This document shows positions 42,111 to 50,845 of a DNA stretch of 64,000 nt, in pieces. This DNA comes from Oscillospiraceae bacterium (GTDB lineage Bacteria > Bacillota > Clostridia > Oscillospirales > Ruminococcaceae), in NCBI GenBank assembly GCA_025757985.1, contig CP107210.1, forward strand, positions 2,356,001 through 2,420,000, in the 5' to 3' direction. The position numbers were made by a program, and so were the translations under genes. Positions within the stretch are counted from its first letter, which is position 1; each line of letters opens with the position of its first letter. Below the pieces are notes generated by a model. The model was not told where the DNA came from. It saw nothing but the letters and a program-made list of their open reading frames with translations, and made no database searches.

Positions 42111-42677
42111 ATGGAAGAATTGATACAAAGATGTTCATGGGCAACTACCGACTTATATAAAGAGTATCATGATAATGAATGGGGAAAGCCCGTTCATGAT
42201 GAGAATAAACTATTTGAGATGTTAATACTTGAAGGTATGCAGGCAGGACTATCGTGGCTGACAATACTAAATAAAAGAGAGGCATTTAGAATTGCTTTTG
42301 ATAACTTTGACTGCAAAAAAATAGCGCTATATGATGATGCAAAAATAGAAAAGCTAATGCAAAATAGCCGCATTGTTCGTAATCGGTTAAAAATCAAATC
42401 AGCAATAACAAATGCTCAACAGTTTATAAAAATCCAAGAATCGTATGGCAGTTTTGATTCGTTTATATGGTCCTATGTTGATGGTAAGCCAATTCTCAAT
42501 CAGTTCCAAACTGAAACTGATATACCCGCAAGGACTGCACTCTCAGACCAAATTAGTAAAGACTTAAAAAAGCTTGGCTTTAAGTTTGTTGGTAGTACAA
42601 TTATATATGCCTATATGCAGGCAATAGGGATTGTCAATGACCATGTAAAAGGTTGCCATTTGTATCCAAACAAATAG
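42111..42677 (+). CDS. tag: DNA-3-methyladenine glycosylase I
   Basis: The 188-residue enzyme excises 3-methyladenine from alkylated DNA. It shows the Tag pattern 'RCSWATTDLYKEYHDNEWGK' at the N terminus, 'EGMQAGLSWLTILNKREAFR', 'NRLKIKSAITNAQQFI' and 'KFVGSTIIYAYMQAIGIVND', with zinc ligands cysteine 8 and the C-terminal histidines ('NDHVKGCH'). The gene is clearly more AT-rich than the transfer genes on both sides and lies on the opposite strand. It is therefore probably a separate acquisition carried as cargo of the element. A terminator follows about 90 bases later. Confidence 0.93.
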   Translation: MEELIQRCSWATTDLYKEYHDNEWGKPVHDENKLFEMLILEGMQAGLSWLTILNKREAFRIAFDNFDCKKIALYDDAKIEKLMQNSRIVRNRLKIKSAITNAQQFIKIQESYGSFDSFIWSYVDGKPILNQFQTETDIPARTALSDQISKDLKKLGFKFVGSTIIYAYMQAIGIVNDHVKGCHLYPNK

Positions 42678-42763
42678 CATTTCACTTTCGATTGATAGAA
42701 CAGCAGCTCAACAGGGTTGTTAAAGACTTTCTGTATCACAATTTCCAGTTTGTCGCATTCATG

Positions 42764-42790
42764 GGACCGCTTCGGCGGTCCTTTATTTTT
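42764..42790 (+). terminator. Rho-independent terminator after tag
   Basis: GGACCGC, loop TTCG, GCGGTCC, then TTTATTTTT. The stable UUCG tetraloop makes it a textbook terminator. It lies between convergent tag and virB4. Confidence 0.9.
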
Positions 42791-42803
42791 ATAACGCAAA
42801 GAT

Positions 42804-43168
42804 TTACTCCCTTTTCTCAGATGGGTTGGTCGACATCAGTTTATAGAGCTTTGTATCCTTCGGGAAGGAATTGGTGAATGGAACAATGTTGCCCGCGCAG
42901 CGAATCAGCCCGCAGCCTGCGGGGACATTGGTGACGTAGCCAAGCTGGTTATCCGAGATGTTCAACAGCTTCGCCAGTTCCGCGCGGTCGGTGGCGCTCT
43001 GGTTCAGCATCACGAGAAACTCTGAGTTGGCCAGCATCAGGCGGGCAGTGTCGGAGCGCAGCAGTTCATCCACATTCTGCGTCAGCCCGGTCACAAGTCC
43101 GTTGTACTTACGAATCCGTTTCCACAGCTTATAGAAAAAGTTGGCGCTGTACTCATAGCGGAACAAAA
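42804..43168 (-). CDS. virB4: virB4 3' exon (conjugation ATPase, C-terminal part)
   Basis: This is the end of the VirB4-type ATPase, continuing from 44768-46739 after removal of a group II intron. It encodes 'FRYEYSANFFYKLWKRIRKY', 'GLVTGLTQNVDELLRSDTAR', 'EFLVMLNQSATDRAELAKLL' and 'GYVTNVPAGCGLIRCAGNIV', the standard C-terminal helicase-like segment with the glutamine sensor motif 'LTQNVDELL'. The two exons add to 2337 bases, exactly 779 codons. Without splicing this part has no start signal of its own, and VirB4 would stop 7 residues after its Walker B motif. Confidence 0.85.
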
Positions 43169-44767
43169 ATACCGATAGGTCAGACTCTTTCGAGCCTTTC
43201 GCCCCGGTCCACACCGTGCAAGCAGCTTTCACTGCACACGGCGTTCCATGGGATAAGTTTTTCATTGTTAATGCAGTCACTTTCAAAGTAAGGATTATAT
43301 ATATTTTTATAACGTAATAGCGGGAAGATTGGCACTTGTACGCCAGCGGTTGATTTTATCAAGACATGGTTTCTTATAACAACCTGTTTTTCGCAAGTAA
43401 AATTGAATACTTTCCGGAGTAGTAGCATGGATAAGCCTGTGTACATCCACATGAACTATACGCAAATTTGAATACTGGTCTGTTCCACCTAGATGTCGCG
43501 GCAGAAAGTGATGACAGTGAACTTCATTCACAGATAACAATTCCCCTGTGATTTCGCACTTTCCTTTGGATGCCACAAACCTTGCCAGTCTGTTATCGCA
43601 GTATTCCACACTTTGTAAGGGTGACATACGGTTCCCAAGTTCAAATAACACATCTGCATACCCTTCTTTACAGAGCATATGCTCTGTTGTACTAATCTAT
43701 CCAGTACAGTCGGAATCCCTAATGGGCGCAATTTCCCGTTTGATTTAGGAATGTATACACGCCTAACAGCCTTGGGCTGACAGTTGAGCAGCTTTTCCTG
43801 CACTTTTCTTATTAGTTCAACATCTTCAAGTTTTGCATAGTCAGCAAAGGTTTTTCCATCTACACCGGGAGTATTACTTCCTTTGTTATTTTTCAGATTG
43901 CGATATGCCAGTCGGATATTTTGTGGACTGGCAATTATCGGCATAAGATGGTAGAATTTCTTTTTCATCATTCCTTGCCGATATAATTCGTCTTGAATTT
44001 CTACCATATTGTAGTATTCGGCGTACCGAATACCTTTCCGCTTTCTGATATCCTTTCTTCGCATAGTCAACACCACCTTTGTTGGTTGGTTTCTCTTAGT
44101 CATACTCGAACCTATGAATGTTGACTACATTATTTTATTGCACTTACTTTTGTGCCGCTGCTAGTTGCGGCACTCCCACTAGAGGCTGTTGCTCCATTTC
44201 CATTACAGAAATTTCATCGCTCGTGCCTCCGCTTTCACAACAATAAAGGCAGCTTATGTATTTGTCTGCCAACGGGTCTTAGCAGTCGCCACTGCTCACC
44301 GTTTGCTGCTTCCGACGTTCCAATAGAATGCGATACTGTACTTAGGTGCTTCCTTTGAGCCTGCTGATTTATACTGCCTTTAACAGTATTCCGACTTTCA
44401 TTTCTACCCAACTACTTTTCGGTAATCAGCGTCCTGTTAGGACATACGCTTTTCAACGCATTCGAATTTTAGACCCTTTAAATCGTCAGTTCGTCCCCCT
44501 TGCGGGATTCTCACCATATACAGCCCACTACATAATCTTCGACAGCCTGTACCTCTACAAACATTTCCACAGCTAAAACTGTTTGGGTCGAATTTTTGCT
44601 CTCCAGCCTAGCTTTCCGACATTTTCACATGGCGCTGCTACTCATGCCGTAGGCAGTTTATGTGCGCCCCTTTGTGGTGTTAGCCACTCATTTGAGCAAC
44701 ATTCTATTAGTTGTATCAATAAATCTCATTGACCCTGTGACCTATTAAGTCACAGAACGTCTCGCCC
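43169..44767 (-). mobile_element. Group II intron inserted in virB4, with deleted reverse transcriptase
   Basis: The element begins GGGCG (variant of GUGYG) directly after the Walker B codons of virB4 and ends CGGTAT. A domain V hairpin lies at 43209-43246 on - (CGCCGTGTGCAG, GAAA, CTGCTTGCACGG), followed by a domain VI-like stem. The first 660 bases have no gene and would hold domains I-III. An intron protein with RT start and HNH end sits in domain IV. The length of 1599 bases is short for a full intron, because the RT core is deleted. Boundaries are inferred from consensus and restored reading frame. Confidence 0.8.
43307..44103 (-). pseudogene. ltrA: Group II intron-encoded protein, internally deleted
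   Basis: The N-terminal part (44103 down to about 43690) is the start of an intron reverse transcriptase: 'NIRLAYRNLKNNKGSNTPGV', 'RRVYIPKSNGKLRPLGIPTV', 'LDRLVQQS'. Right after that, near a palindrome AGAGCATATGCTCT (43672-43685), the frame shifts. The sequence becomes a C-terminal HNH domain: 'CEITGELLSVNEVHCHHFLP', 'RHLGGTDQYSNLRIVHVDVH'. The RT core with the YADD catalytic motif and most of the maturase domain are missing. A full protein would have about 550-600 residues. It cannot support mobility and likely not splicing by itself. Confidence 0.85.
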
Positions 44768-46739
44768 TGTAAAACTCATCGCAGAAAATCCACGTTCTGC
44801 GCCCCTTCTTCCAGTTCTGGATAACGCGGTTGTAGATAGCATCCAGCGTCACCAGCATCCCCAGCGGCATAAGCTGCTCGCCCAATTCGCGAATGTCGTA
44901 GGCAATAATGCGCGCCTGCGTGTCCACATTGGTATGCCGGGCAAAGGTGTTCAGCGTGCCGGTAATGAACAACTCGGACGACAGCGCCAGCCCCTGCGCT
45001 TCGGGTTCTGGCTGCATCTGGAGCAGACGGTAAAAGTCCTGCAGCGTGGGCGGCGTGCCTTTGTAGCCGTTGCGGATGTAGGGCAGGTACACCTGCTCGG
45101 TGCAGCGACCGAGGATGGACTTTTCTTTCGCGGTCACCATGCCGTCACCGATCAGCTGCTCGAACAGCGACAGCACAAACTCCGACTTGCTGACGATGGG
45201 ATTGCGCTCGTCACCGTAGGCGCGATCCATGTCCAGCGCATTGATGTGGGTATCGGAGGTTGCCGAGATGCTGATCACCTCGCCGCCGAGGGCTTCGGTC
45301 AGATAACCGAACTCACTTTCCGGGTCGAGAATGAGAATGTCATCCTCGGTAGAGAGCGCAATTTGCACAATTTCTTCCTTGGCGCTCATGCTCTTGCCAG
45401 AACCCGAAACGCCCAAACGGAAGCTGTTGCCGTTGAGCAGCAAGCGGCGATCCGCCACGATCATGTTCTTGCTGACGGCGTTCTGCCCGTAGTACAGACC
45501 GTTCGGCTGCATGATTTCCTGTGCGCGGAACGGAATCAACACGGCGGTGCTTTCGGTGGTGAGCGTGCGCAGAGCTTGGATCTTCCGCAGTCCATACGGC
45601 AGCACCGTGTCCAGTCCGTCTTTCTGTTGCCAGCGCAGCGTGGAAAGCTGGCAAAGGTGCTTGCGCGCTGTGGAGTAAAGCGTTTCGGTGTCGGAGTCCA
45701 ACTGCTCCTTGCTGTCCGCCAGATGCACCAGCGTCACCAGCCCGAACATCATCCGCTGGTCGCGGGTGGTCAGGTCGTCCAGCATCTCCTTGGTTTCCTT
45801 GCGCTGGAGTTCCATATCGTAGGGAATCGTGGCTGTAAAATTGTTGTTGGCGTTTTGGCGGCGCTGCCAGTTTGCCACATTCGTTTCCACGCCCAGCAGT
45901 GTGCTTTGCAGCTGGCGAGCGGCTTCGTCTGTGGGAACCGGCAGGATGTCGATGGACAGCATCAGGTCGCGGTCAAGGTCACAGAGTTCCGACACAAAAC
46001 AGTCCTTGATGTAGCTGGCGTAGTCCTGCAAATACAGCACCCGGCCATAGCGGGCATCCAGCTTGAAATGATCGGCGGCAAATTCCATGCTGTCGGGGCA
46101 GAACCAGTCCTTGAAATGCTGCCCGCGCTTGGCGTGTTCGTGGATGTTGAACTCCGCCGCAGCCTGTTCCCCTGCTTTGAAAAAGTCGCGGAAAATGTGC
46201 AAGCGCTCGTTCAGTGTCAGTTCGGTTGCCACCGAGGAAAGCTGTGCAAGGTGCGTCACCAGATCCGTGCCGACGCGGGCAAAGTAGCTGCGGGCCTCGT
46301 CTGGGTTGCGCTTTACAACGCTCACGGTCAGATAGCGTTCCCGCACAATGCTGTTGCTGGTGCCGGTGACCTGTGCGGTCAGCATCTGGTTGAATTCGTG
46401 GCGGTATTCGTCCAAGCCGTCATCCTTGTCGGGCAGCAGGACGCTGCGCTCGAACTCGGCCTTGTTGATGCGTCGGTTGTAAATTGTGATTTTTGCCGAT
46501 GCGCCGGAGTCGAGGGCGTTCAGCAGTTCCGAGTAATCAAGGAACATGGACGTTTTGTCCTCTTTACTGGCGATGGCGTAGTTGATGTCGGTAAACGACC
46601 ATGTTTTGGAATACTGGTTGCCGACTTGGAAAATCCCATCCGCAAGGATGCGGCGGATGGGAATGGCGTCCTGTACACTGCGCGGAATCCGGAACTTTTC
46701 GCGTTCCATCTTCTGCGCTTTCGTCAGGGTTTTAATCAA
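44768..46739 (-). CDS. virB4: virB4 5' exon (conjugation ATPase)
   Basis: The exon gives residues 1-657 of the VirB4-type ATPase that powers assembly of the transfer channel at the inner membrane. Walker A is 'LGVSGSGKSMSAKEE', 'DDILILDPESEFGYL' follows, and Walker B 'RTWIFCDEFY' is the last coded sequence before the intron. Its start overlaps the end of prgI by 4 bases. If unspliced, translation adds RARRSVT and stops. Joining to 42804-43168 gives a 778-residue protein, normal for the family (about 780-800). Confidence 0.9.
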
Positions 46740-47122
46740 GCGTTATCCTCGCTTTTCTTCATAGGCTTGCCTCTCTTTCGTTTCATGCCCGCGCGGATGG
46801 CGGGCTGCATGGCTTCGTAGTAGTAACTGTCGGACTTGAACACAAGGCGTTTCGGGCAGAGGATTTCAGACTTGAACCACGCCCAAAGCACCTGTTCGGC
46901 GGTCATGCCGTGGTATGTAAAGAACCCGCAGGCGGCAAACGGCGCAGCACCTAAAATGCACATCCAACCGATTTCCTCGGTGCCGACATACGGCTGCAAG
47001 GCAAAGTGAATGCCCACCGCTACGCCGACCGCCAGCACCGAGCAAATAAACTGCCGCGTATTCAGCCCGAAAAAGATGTTTTCGTGGTAGTCGCGGACTT
47101 CTTTCGGTATTTTGATTTCCAT
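46736..47122 (-). CDS. prgI: PrgI family conjugation membrane protein (VirB3-like)
   Basis: The 128-residue protein starts 'MEIKIPKEVRDYHENIFFGL', the PrgI signature. It has two hydrophobic segments (about 25-45 and 50-70) and the motif 'YHGMTAEQVLWAWFKSEIL', ending in a basic tail. In Gram-positive systems it is the VirB3 counterpart that anchors VirB4. It lies directly before virB4 with a 4-base overlap. Confidence 0.88.
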   Translation of the reverse strand: MEIKIPKEVRDYHENIFFGLNTRQFICSVLAVGVAVGIHFALQPYVGTEEIGWMCILGAAPFAACGFFTYHGMTAEQVLWAWFKSEILCPKRLVFKSDSYYYEAMQPAIRAGMKRKRGKPMKKSEDNA

Positions 47123-47133
47123 AGATTGCCCCC

Positions 47134-47970
47134 TTATAGTCCCATAATTTCCTTAACGATGCGGTCATAGCCCTTGATGGCTCCTACCAGCACCAGCAGG
47201 TTGAACGCCAGTTCCCCAACGTAGGTCCAGACAGCCGTGACAACGGATGCGCTGGTATCCACGGCGGGTGGGCTGGACGAGATGGCGGAGAAAATAATGC
47301 AGGACAAGGCAATCACCACGCCCTGCAAGCAGACACCCGCATAGCTGCGAATGAAGTTTTTACCCACGCTGCTGGTGGGTTCACCCGCAAACGTGGACAG
47401 CGGAATCGGTGCAATGGCTGCATACATCCACAGGCTGAACATTCTGCCGTAGACCGTGAGGATCATGGTGAAGGATAAAACCGTAATCAGCAGCCCGCCG
47501 ATTAGCGTAACCGCCCACAGCGGGATGCTATCCCAGAACCCCACGTTGTTTATGGCGTCGATCAACTCCTGTGGTAGTGTCACGCTGCTCATCCCGGAGC
47601 TGCCCGATTGGGTAATAATCGTAGACACCATGCCCTGCACGATAGAAAACACCGCCAGCATCAATTCCAGCCCATACGTCACCGCGCCTTTTGCCAGCGC
47701 AAAGCGGATAAACAGCTTTAGCGCGTGTTCCGGTTTCTTGACTTCTACAAAGCTGCCGCAGGTTTTCATAACGCCTACGGCAAAAAACAGCACCAGCAGC
47801 CCATAGCCAATCGCTTGCAAAGTGCCGTGAATGCCGGTCATCACGCCCCAGACCTGCCCGCCCTTGAATGTCTGCGGGCTTTCGGTCAGCAGCGACCAGA
47901 TCTCCGCCAGCTTGTCGTTCCATGTGGAGAGCGCGGCATTTAAGTTGCTGACGATCCATGACTCACCCAC
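47134..47970 (-). CDS. VirB6/TrbL-like polytopic conjugation membrane protein
   Basis: The 278-residue protein has a short amphipathic N terminus and six hydrophobic segments ('AIGYGLLVLFFAVGVMKTCG', 'LPQELIDAINNVGFWDSIPL', 'IAPIPLSTFAGEPTSSVGKN', 'GVVIALSCIIFSAISSSPPA'). The stretch 'APIPLSTFAGEP' is typical of the Tn1549/CD0411 version of VirB6, which forms the channel core. It sits between Maff2 and prgI, the invariant order of this module. Confidence 0.85.
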   Translation of the reverse strand: MGESWIVSNLNAALSTWNDKLAEIWSLLTESPQTFKGGQVWGVMTGIHGTLQAIGYGLLVLFFAVGVMKTCGSFVEVKKPEHALKLFIRFALAKGAVTYGLELMLAVFSIVQGMVSTIITQSGSSGMSSVTLPQELIDAINNVGFWDSIPLWAVTLIGGLLITVLSFTMILTVYGRMFSLWMYAAIAPIPLSTFAGEPTSSVGKNFIRSYAGVCLQGVVIALSCIIFSAISSSPPAVDTSASVVTAVWTYVGELAFNLLVLVGAIKGYDRIVKEIMGL

Positions 47971-48003
47971 AGGGCATCACCGCCTTTCCTCTTGGTGCGG
48001 CCC

Positions 48004-48324
48004 TCACGCGGTGATGATGTCGAGGATTTCCTTGGCAAAGGTAATCACCAGCCCGCCCGCCAGCGTCAAAAAGCCTTGACTGCGCTGGCTGGGGTCGTGG
48101 CTCTGCAAAGACAGACCGACCTGCACAATGCCCCACCCCAGCAGGATAAGCCCCACCGCGCGGATCAGCGAAAAGATGAATGTGGAGAGATTTTCGACCA
48201 CGACCAGCGGGTCATCTGCGGCAAAGGCGGGCAGGGCAAAAACAACGCCGCACACCATGACGGCGTACAGCATGAACAGGCTGCGAGAAATTTTTACGGA
48301 TTTTTTGTTGTTATTCAGCTTCAT
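48004..48324 (-). CDS. Maff2-family small membrane protein (VirB2-like)
   Basis: The 106-residue protein has a signal-like helix (about 14-36, ending 'VVFALPAFAADDP') followed by two further helices ('FIFSLIRAVGLILLGWGIVQ', 'GFLTLAGGLVITFAKEILDI'). This matches the Maff2/TrbC-like components of clostridial conjugation systems, thought to correspond to pilin VirB2. It overlaps the coupling-protein gene by 4 bases. Confidence 0.82.
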   Translation of the reverse strand: MKLNNNKKSVKISRSLFMLYAVMVCGVVFALPAFAADDPLVVVENLSTFIFSLIRAVGLILLGWGIVQVGLSLQSHDPSQRSQGFLTLAGGLVITFAKEILDIITA

Positions 48325-49442
48325 TTGGGCCTCCTAATTCTTTGTATGGTTGGCTTCATTTCTGCCGCTTCGGCGGGCAGAAAGTCGTCCATATCCAGCA
48401 GTTCATAATTTTCGGGTGCACCGGGCAGATCGTCCAGCGCATTGTCGGCGGCGGTGTAGTCATAGGGAGCCGCGCCGCCGTCCTCGGTATAGCGGATGTT
48501 CGGATGCTTCAGCAGATTGTATTTCAGGTCAACCACGGGGCGTTCCCCACGGATGAACAGGATGCACTTGCTGTTGTCCAGCAGCCGCACCTCGTCCGGG
48601 GTCATAAGGTCGCGCCCGGACTGCTGGTGGTTGATGCTGTAACTGCCGCTGCGCCCCTTGCTTTGGTTGTAACTGGTCGTGGAGATGGTTTCTTTGCCCA
48701 GCAGTTCCGAAACATATTTGTGGGTTTCTTTCTCGGTTCCGCCAAGGTAGAGAAACTCGTCACATAAGCCCACCAGCGACTCCCAATCATCCTTGTACAT
48801 GGCTTTGAGCTGCGCCATGTTCTGCACGATGATGGAACAGAAAATTGCGCGGGAACGCATGGTGGCAAGGGCAGACAAAAAGGTGTCTTTCGGCAAGGAA
48901 ATGTTCGCGTACTCGTCCATAAGGCAATGCACCGGCACAGGCAAACGACCTTTGTGTATGCGGTCGGCTTGGCGATACAGCGTTTGGATGAGTTGTGTGT
49001 AAATCATACCGACCAGATAGTTGAGGGATTTGTCCGAATCCGGGATGCAGCAGAACAGCGCAATTTTGCGCTCGCCCAATTCCTGCAAGTGCAGTTCGTC
49101 TGTCATCGTCAGCTTGGCGATGGACGGCAGATTGAATGCGGCCAAGCGTACACCCACACTGACGAGGATAGATTTCGCGGTCTTACCAGCCGCTTGTTTG
49201 AAAATGCGGTACTGCTTGCAGGCGATGCTGTCGGGTTCACGCATTTCCAAGCGCTCGAACAGGATATCCAGCGGGGATTGGTAGTTGTCATCATCCTCGT
49301 GGACTTCAGCAGCGGCGATCATTTCCATCACCATCGAGAAGTTTTGTTCTTCGGGCGGAGCCTCGTGCAGCAGGTACAGCATGAGGGCTTGGAGCAGCGC
49401 CGTTTCGGACTTTTCCCAGAAGGGGTCGTTGCTTTTTGAATG
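48321..49442 (-). pseudogene. virD4: VirD4/TraG coupling protein, 5'-truncated
   Basis: The sequence matches the C-terminal part of coupling proteins from 'SNDPFWEKSETALLQALMLY' on, including 'CKQYRIFKQAAGKTAKSIL', Walker B 'VHCLMDEYANI', 'MRSRAIFCSIIVQNMAQLKA' and 'LLDNSKCILFIRGERPVVDL'. Family members are about 580-620 residues with two N-terminal helices and Walker A at about residue 150. Here only about 370 remain, and Walker A plus membrane anchor are missing. The first in-frame ATG is 49382 without a ribosome site. Upstream DNA is the start of a different gene in another frame, so a deletion joined them. The product could not pump DNA. Confidence 0.8.
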
Positions 49443-49546
49443 CGATAAAGGAACTGTTTCACGGACGCTTCATCCTGCATATCTGCTTGGGCGCGGACTC
49501 GGTCAATGATCGACCAGAATTTTTCCCATGTCATAGTCGGATTCAC
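49328..49546 (-). pseudogene. 5' stub of an unknown gene joined to the truncated coupling protein
   Basis: The frame starts with GTG 49546, overlapping the upstream stop, or ATG 49534. It encodes 'MTWEKFWSIIDRVRAQADMQ' then 'DEASVKQFLYRIQKA', which look like real protein. After about 49440 the DNA belongs to virD4 in a different frame, so the rest (rich in R, K, S and C) is frame-shifted nonsense. I do not recognise the stub's family. It marks the left side of the deletion. Confidence 0.55.
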
Positions 49547-49848
49547 CAGATAAACAGCGGCGTGTGCGCGTGCAGCAGCCGGGTCAGTGCGTCATCCACG
49601 GCATCGGTGTAACCACCTTCGGCCAAGCGCTGGGTGCGCAGTTGGTTGAGGGCTGCTTTTGCCAGCCGATACTCTGCTGCCGACAGCGTCAGTTTGCCGC
49701 CCGTGGGCAGATCGTTCACCCGAAGGATGAGCCGTCCGGTCACCTCGGTGCTGCCGCCGTTGGCACGCTGGCCGTAGTAGACATCACCCAGCGCCCGGAG
49801 CAGGATGCTTTTGTTGGCACGGTCAAGTTTAACTTTACGTTCTGTCAT
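49543..49848 (-). CDS. Small conserved-looking protein of the transfer operon
   Basis: The 101-residue basic protein ('RKVKLDRANKSILLRALGDV', 'GKLTLSAAEYRLAKAALNQL', 'GGYTDAVDDALTRLLHAHTP') is helical without membrane segments or known motif. AAAGGA precedes ATG 49846-49848. It lies between the ArdC-like gene and the coupling-protein region in the usual position of small accessory genes in Tn1549-like elements. Function not recognised. Confidence 0.65.
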   Translation of the reverse strand: MTERKVKLDRANKSILLRALGDVYYGQRANGGSTEVTGRLILRVNDLPTGGKLTLSAAEYRLAKAALNQLRTQRLAEGGYTDAVDDALTRLLHAHTPLFIW

Positions 49849-49930
49849 TGTTTTTCACCATCCTTTGCTCACAGCATATCATAGAACCGCCGCAATAGCT
49901 ATCCGTCATTTGAAAACAAACGGAAAACAA

Positions 49931-50845
49931 TCAGCCGCGTTCCTGCTGGCGAGATTGCTTCTTGGCAGACGGCACGGCAACAGCGTATTCTGCGGCGGGC
50001 AGTTCGCGGGTCTGTACAGCCAGCGTGCGACTCAGACTGCGCAGCAACCCACCGCCGACGGTGTTCACATCCGACAGAAAACCTCGCTGCTGTTCTTTGC
50101 CCAGATTGCCATACAAGGCAACCACGCGGTCAAAGTTGAAAGCGGTGGTGTCAAGCCCATACCGATGCGCGACCATGTAGGCGGCACAGTAACTCGGCGC
50201 AGCGTAGGCTTGGCGGTTGTAGGTGTAATCCTTGTGAAAATCTGCCTGTGCGCACTCCCGAACGATGGCGCACAGCGTCGTGCCTGCATCCATGCCGTTG
50301 CGGACATAAATCGTGCGGTTCTTGGGAACATACTGCGCTTGGATGCCGTCCGGCAGACTATCCGAGATTTGAATCGGCACTGGGCTGCTCTCGATGGCCG
50401 CGGCGACCAGTTCATCCACTTGGTAGTTAGCGGGCGGCGGTACCGGTCTGCCGCGCGTCTGTGTAATGTCGAACACCTTGCCGATATTATACCCGGAAGC
50501 CTTTCGGCCGTTATTCTCGTACACCTGCCCCACAATGGCCGTGTAACCTTCCTCTCCGGTACGGATATGCCTTCCGGCATCCTTCCATTGCTGGAATGTG
50601 CGGGCGTCCGTGATGTCGGCGTTCTGCCCGGACAGCAGAAGCTGGTTCGGCAGCGAGTTGCGGCATTGCGACATAAAGTCGAGAAATCCCTGCAAGGTCG
50701 AGGCATCTGCCAGCACCTCACCCATGCGGGCATCCACCTGCACCCAAACCGCTTCACGCTCGGTTTTCTTCATAGCAGCGTATTCTTCCTTAGAATACTG
50801 CGGTTCTGACGGCGCTACGTTGTTGAGATAATTATTCAGGTCCAT
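49931..50845 (-). CDS. ArdC/LtrC-like protein with degenerate metallopeptidase motif
   Basis: The 304-residue protein has an N-terminal single-strand-DNA-binding-like region as in ArdC ('ASTLQGFLDFMSQCRNSLPN', 'QQWKDAGRHIRTGEEGYTAI'). A zincin-like half follows ('VPKNRTIYVRNGMDAGTTLC', 'AIVRECAQADF'). The position of the expected HExxH motif reads RECAQ, so the peptidase would be inactive. 'AAPSYCAAYMVAHRYGLDTT' agrees with the family. ArdC-type proteins protect incoming conjugative DNA from restriction. The gene follows pcfB by one base and ends before a short gap. Confidence 0.7.
   Translation of the reverse strand: MDLNNYLNNVAPSEPQYSKEEYAAMKKTEREAVWVQVDARMGEVLADASTLQGFLDFMSQCRNSLPNQLLLSGQNADITDARTFQQWKDAGRHIRTGEEGYTAIVGQVYENNGRKASGYNIGKVFDITQTRGRPVPPPANYQVDELVAAAIESSPVPIQISDSLPDGIQAQYVPKNRTIYVRNGMDAGTTLCAIVRECAQADFHKDYTYNRQAYAAPSYCAAYMVAHRYGLDTTAFNFDRVVALYGNLGKEQQRGFLSDVNTVGGGLLRSLSRTLAVQTRELPAAEYAVAVPSAKKQSRQQERG

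Noticed and set aside
42804..43286. 160-codon frame taken as a separate gene
   Set aside because: Its first 40 codons translate intron domains V and VI; the rest is the VirB4 C terminus, explained by the intron.
44934..46820. 628-codon open frame on + antisense to virB4
   Set aside because: Shadow of a conserved ATPase gene with Walker motifs on -; no recognisable domain on +.
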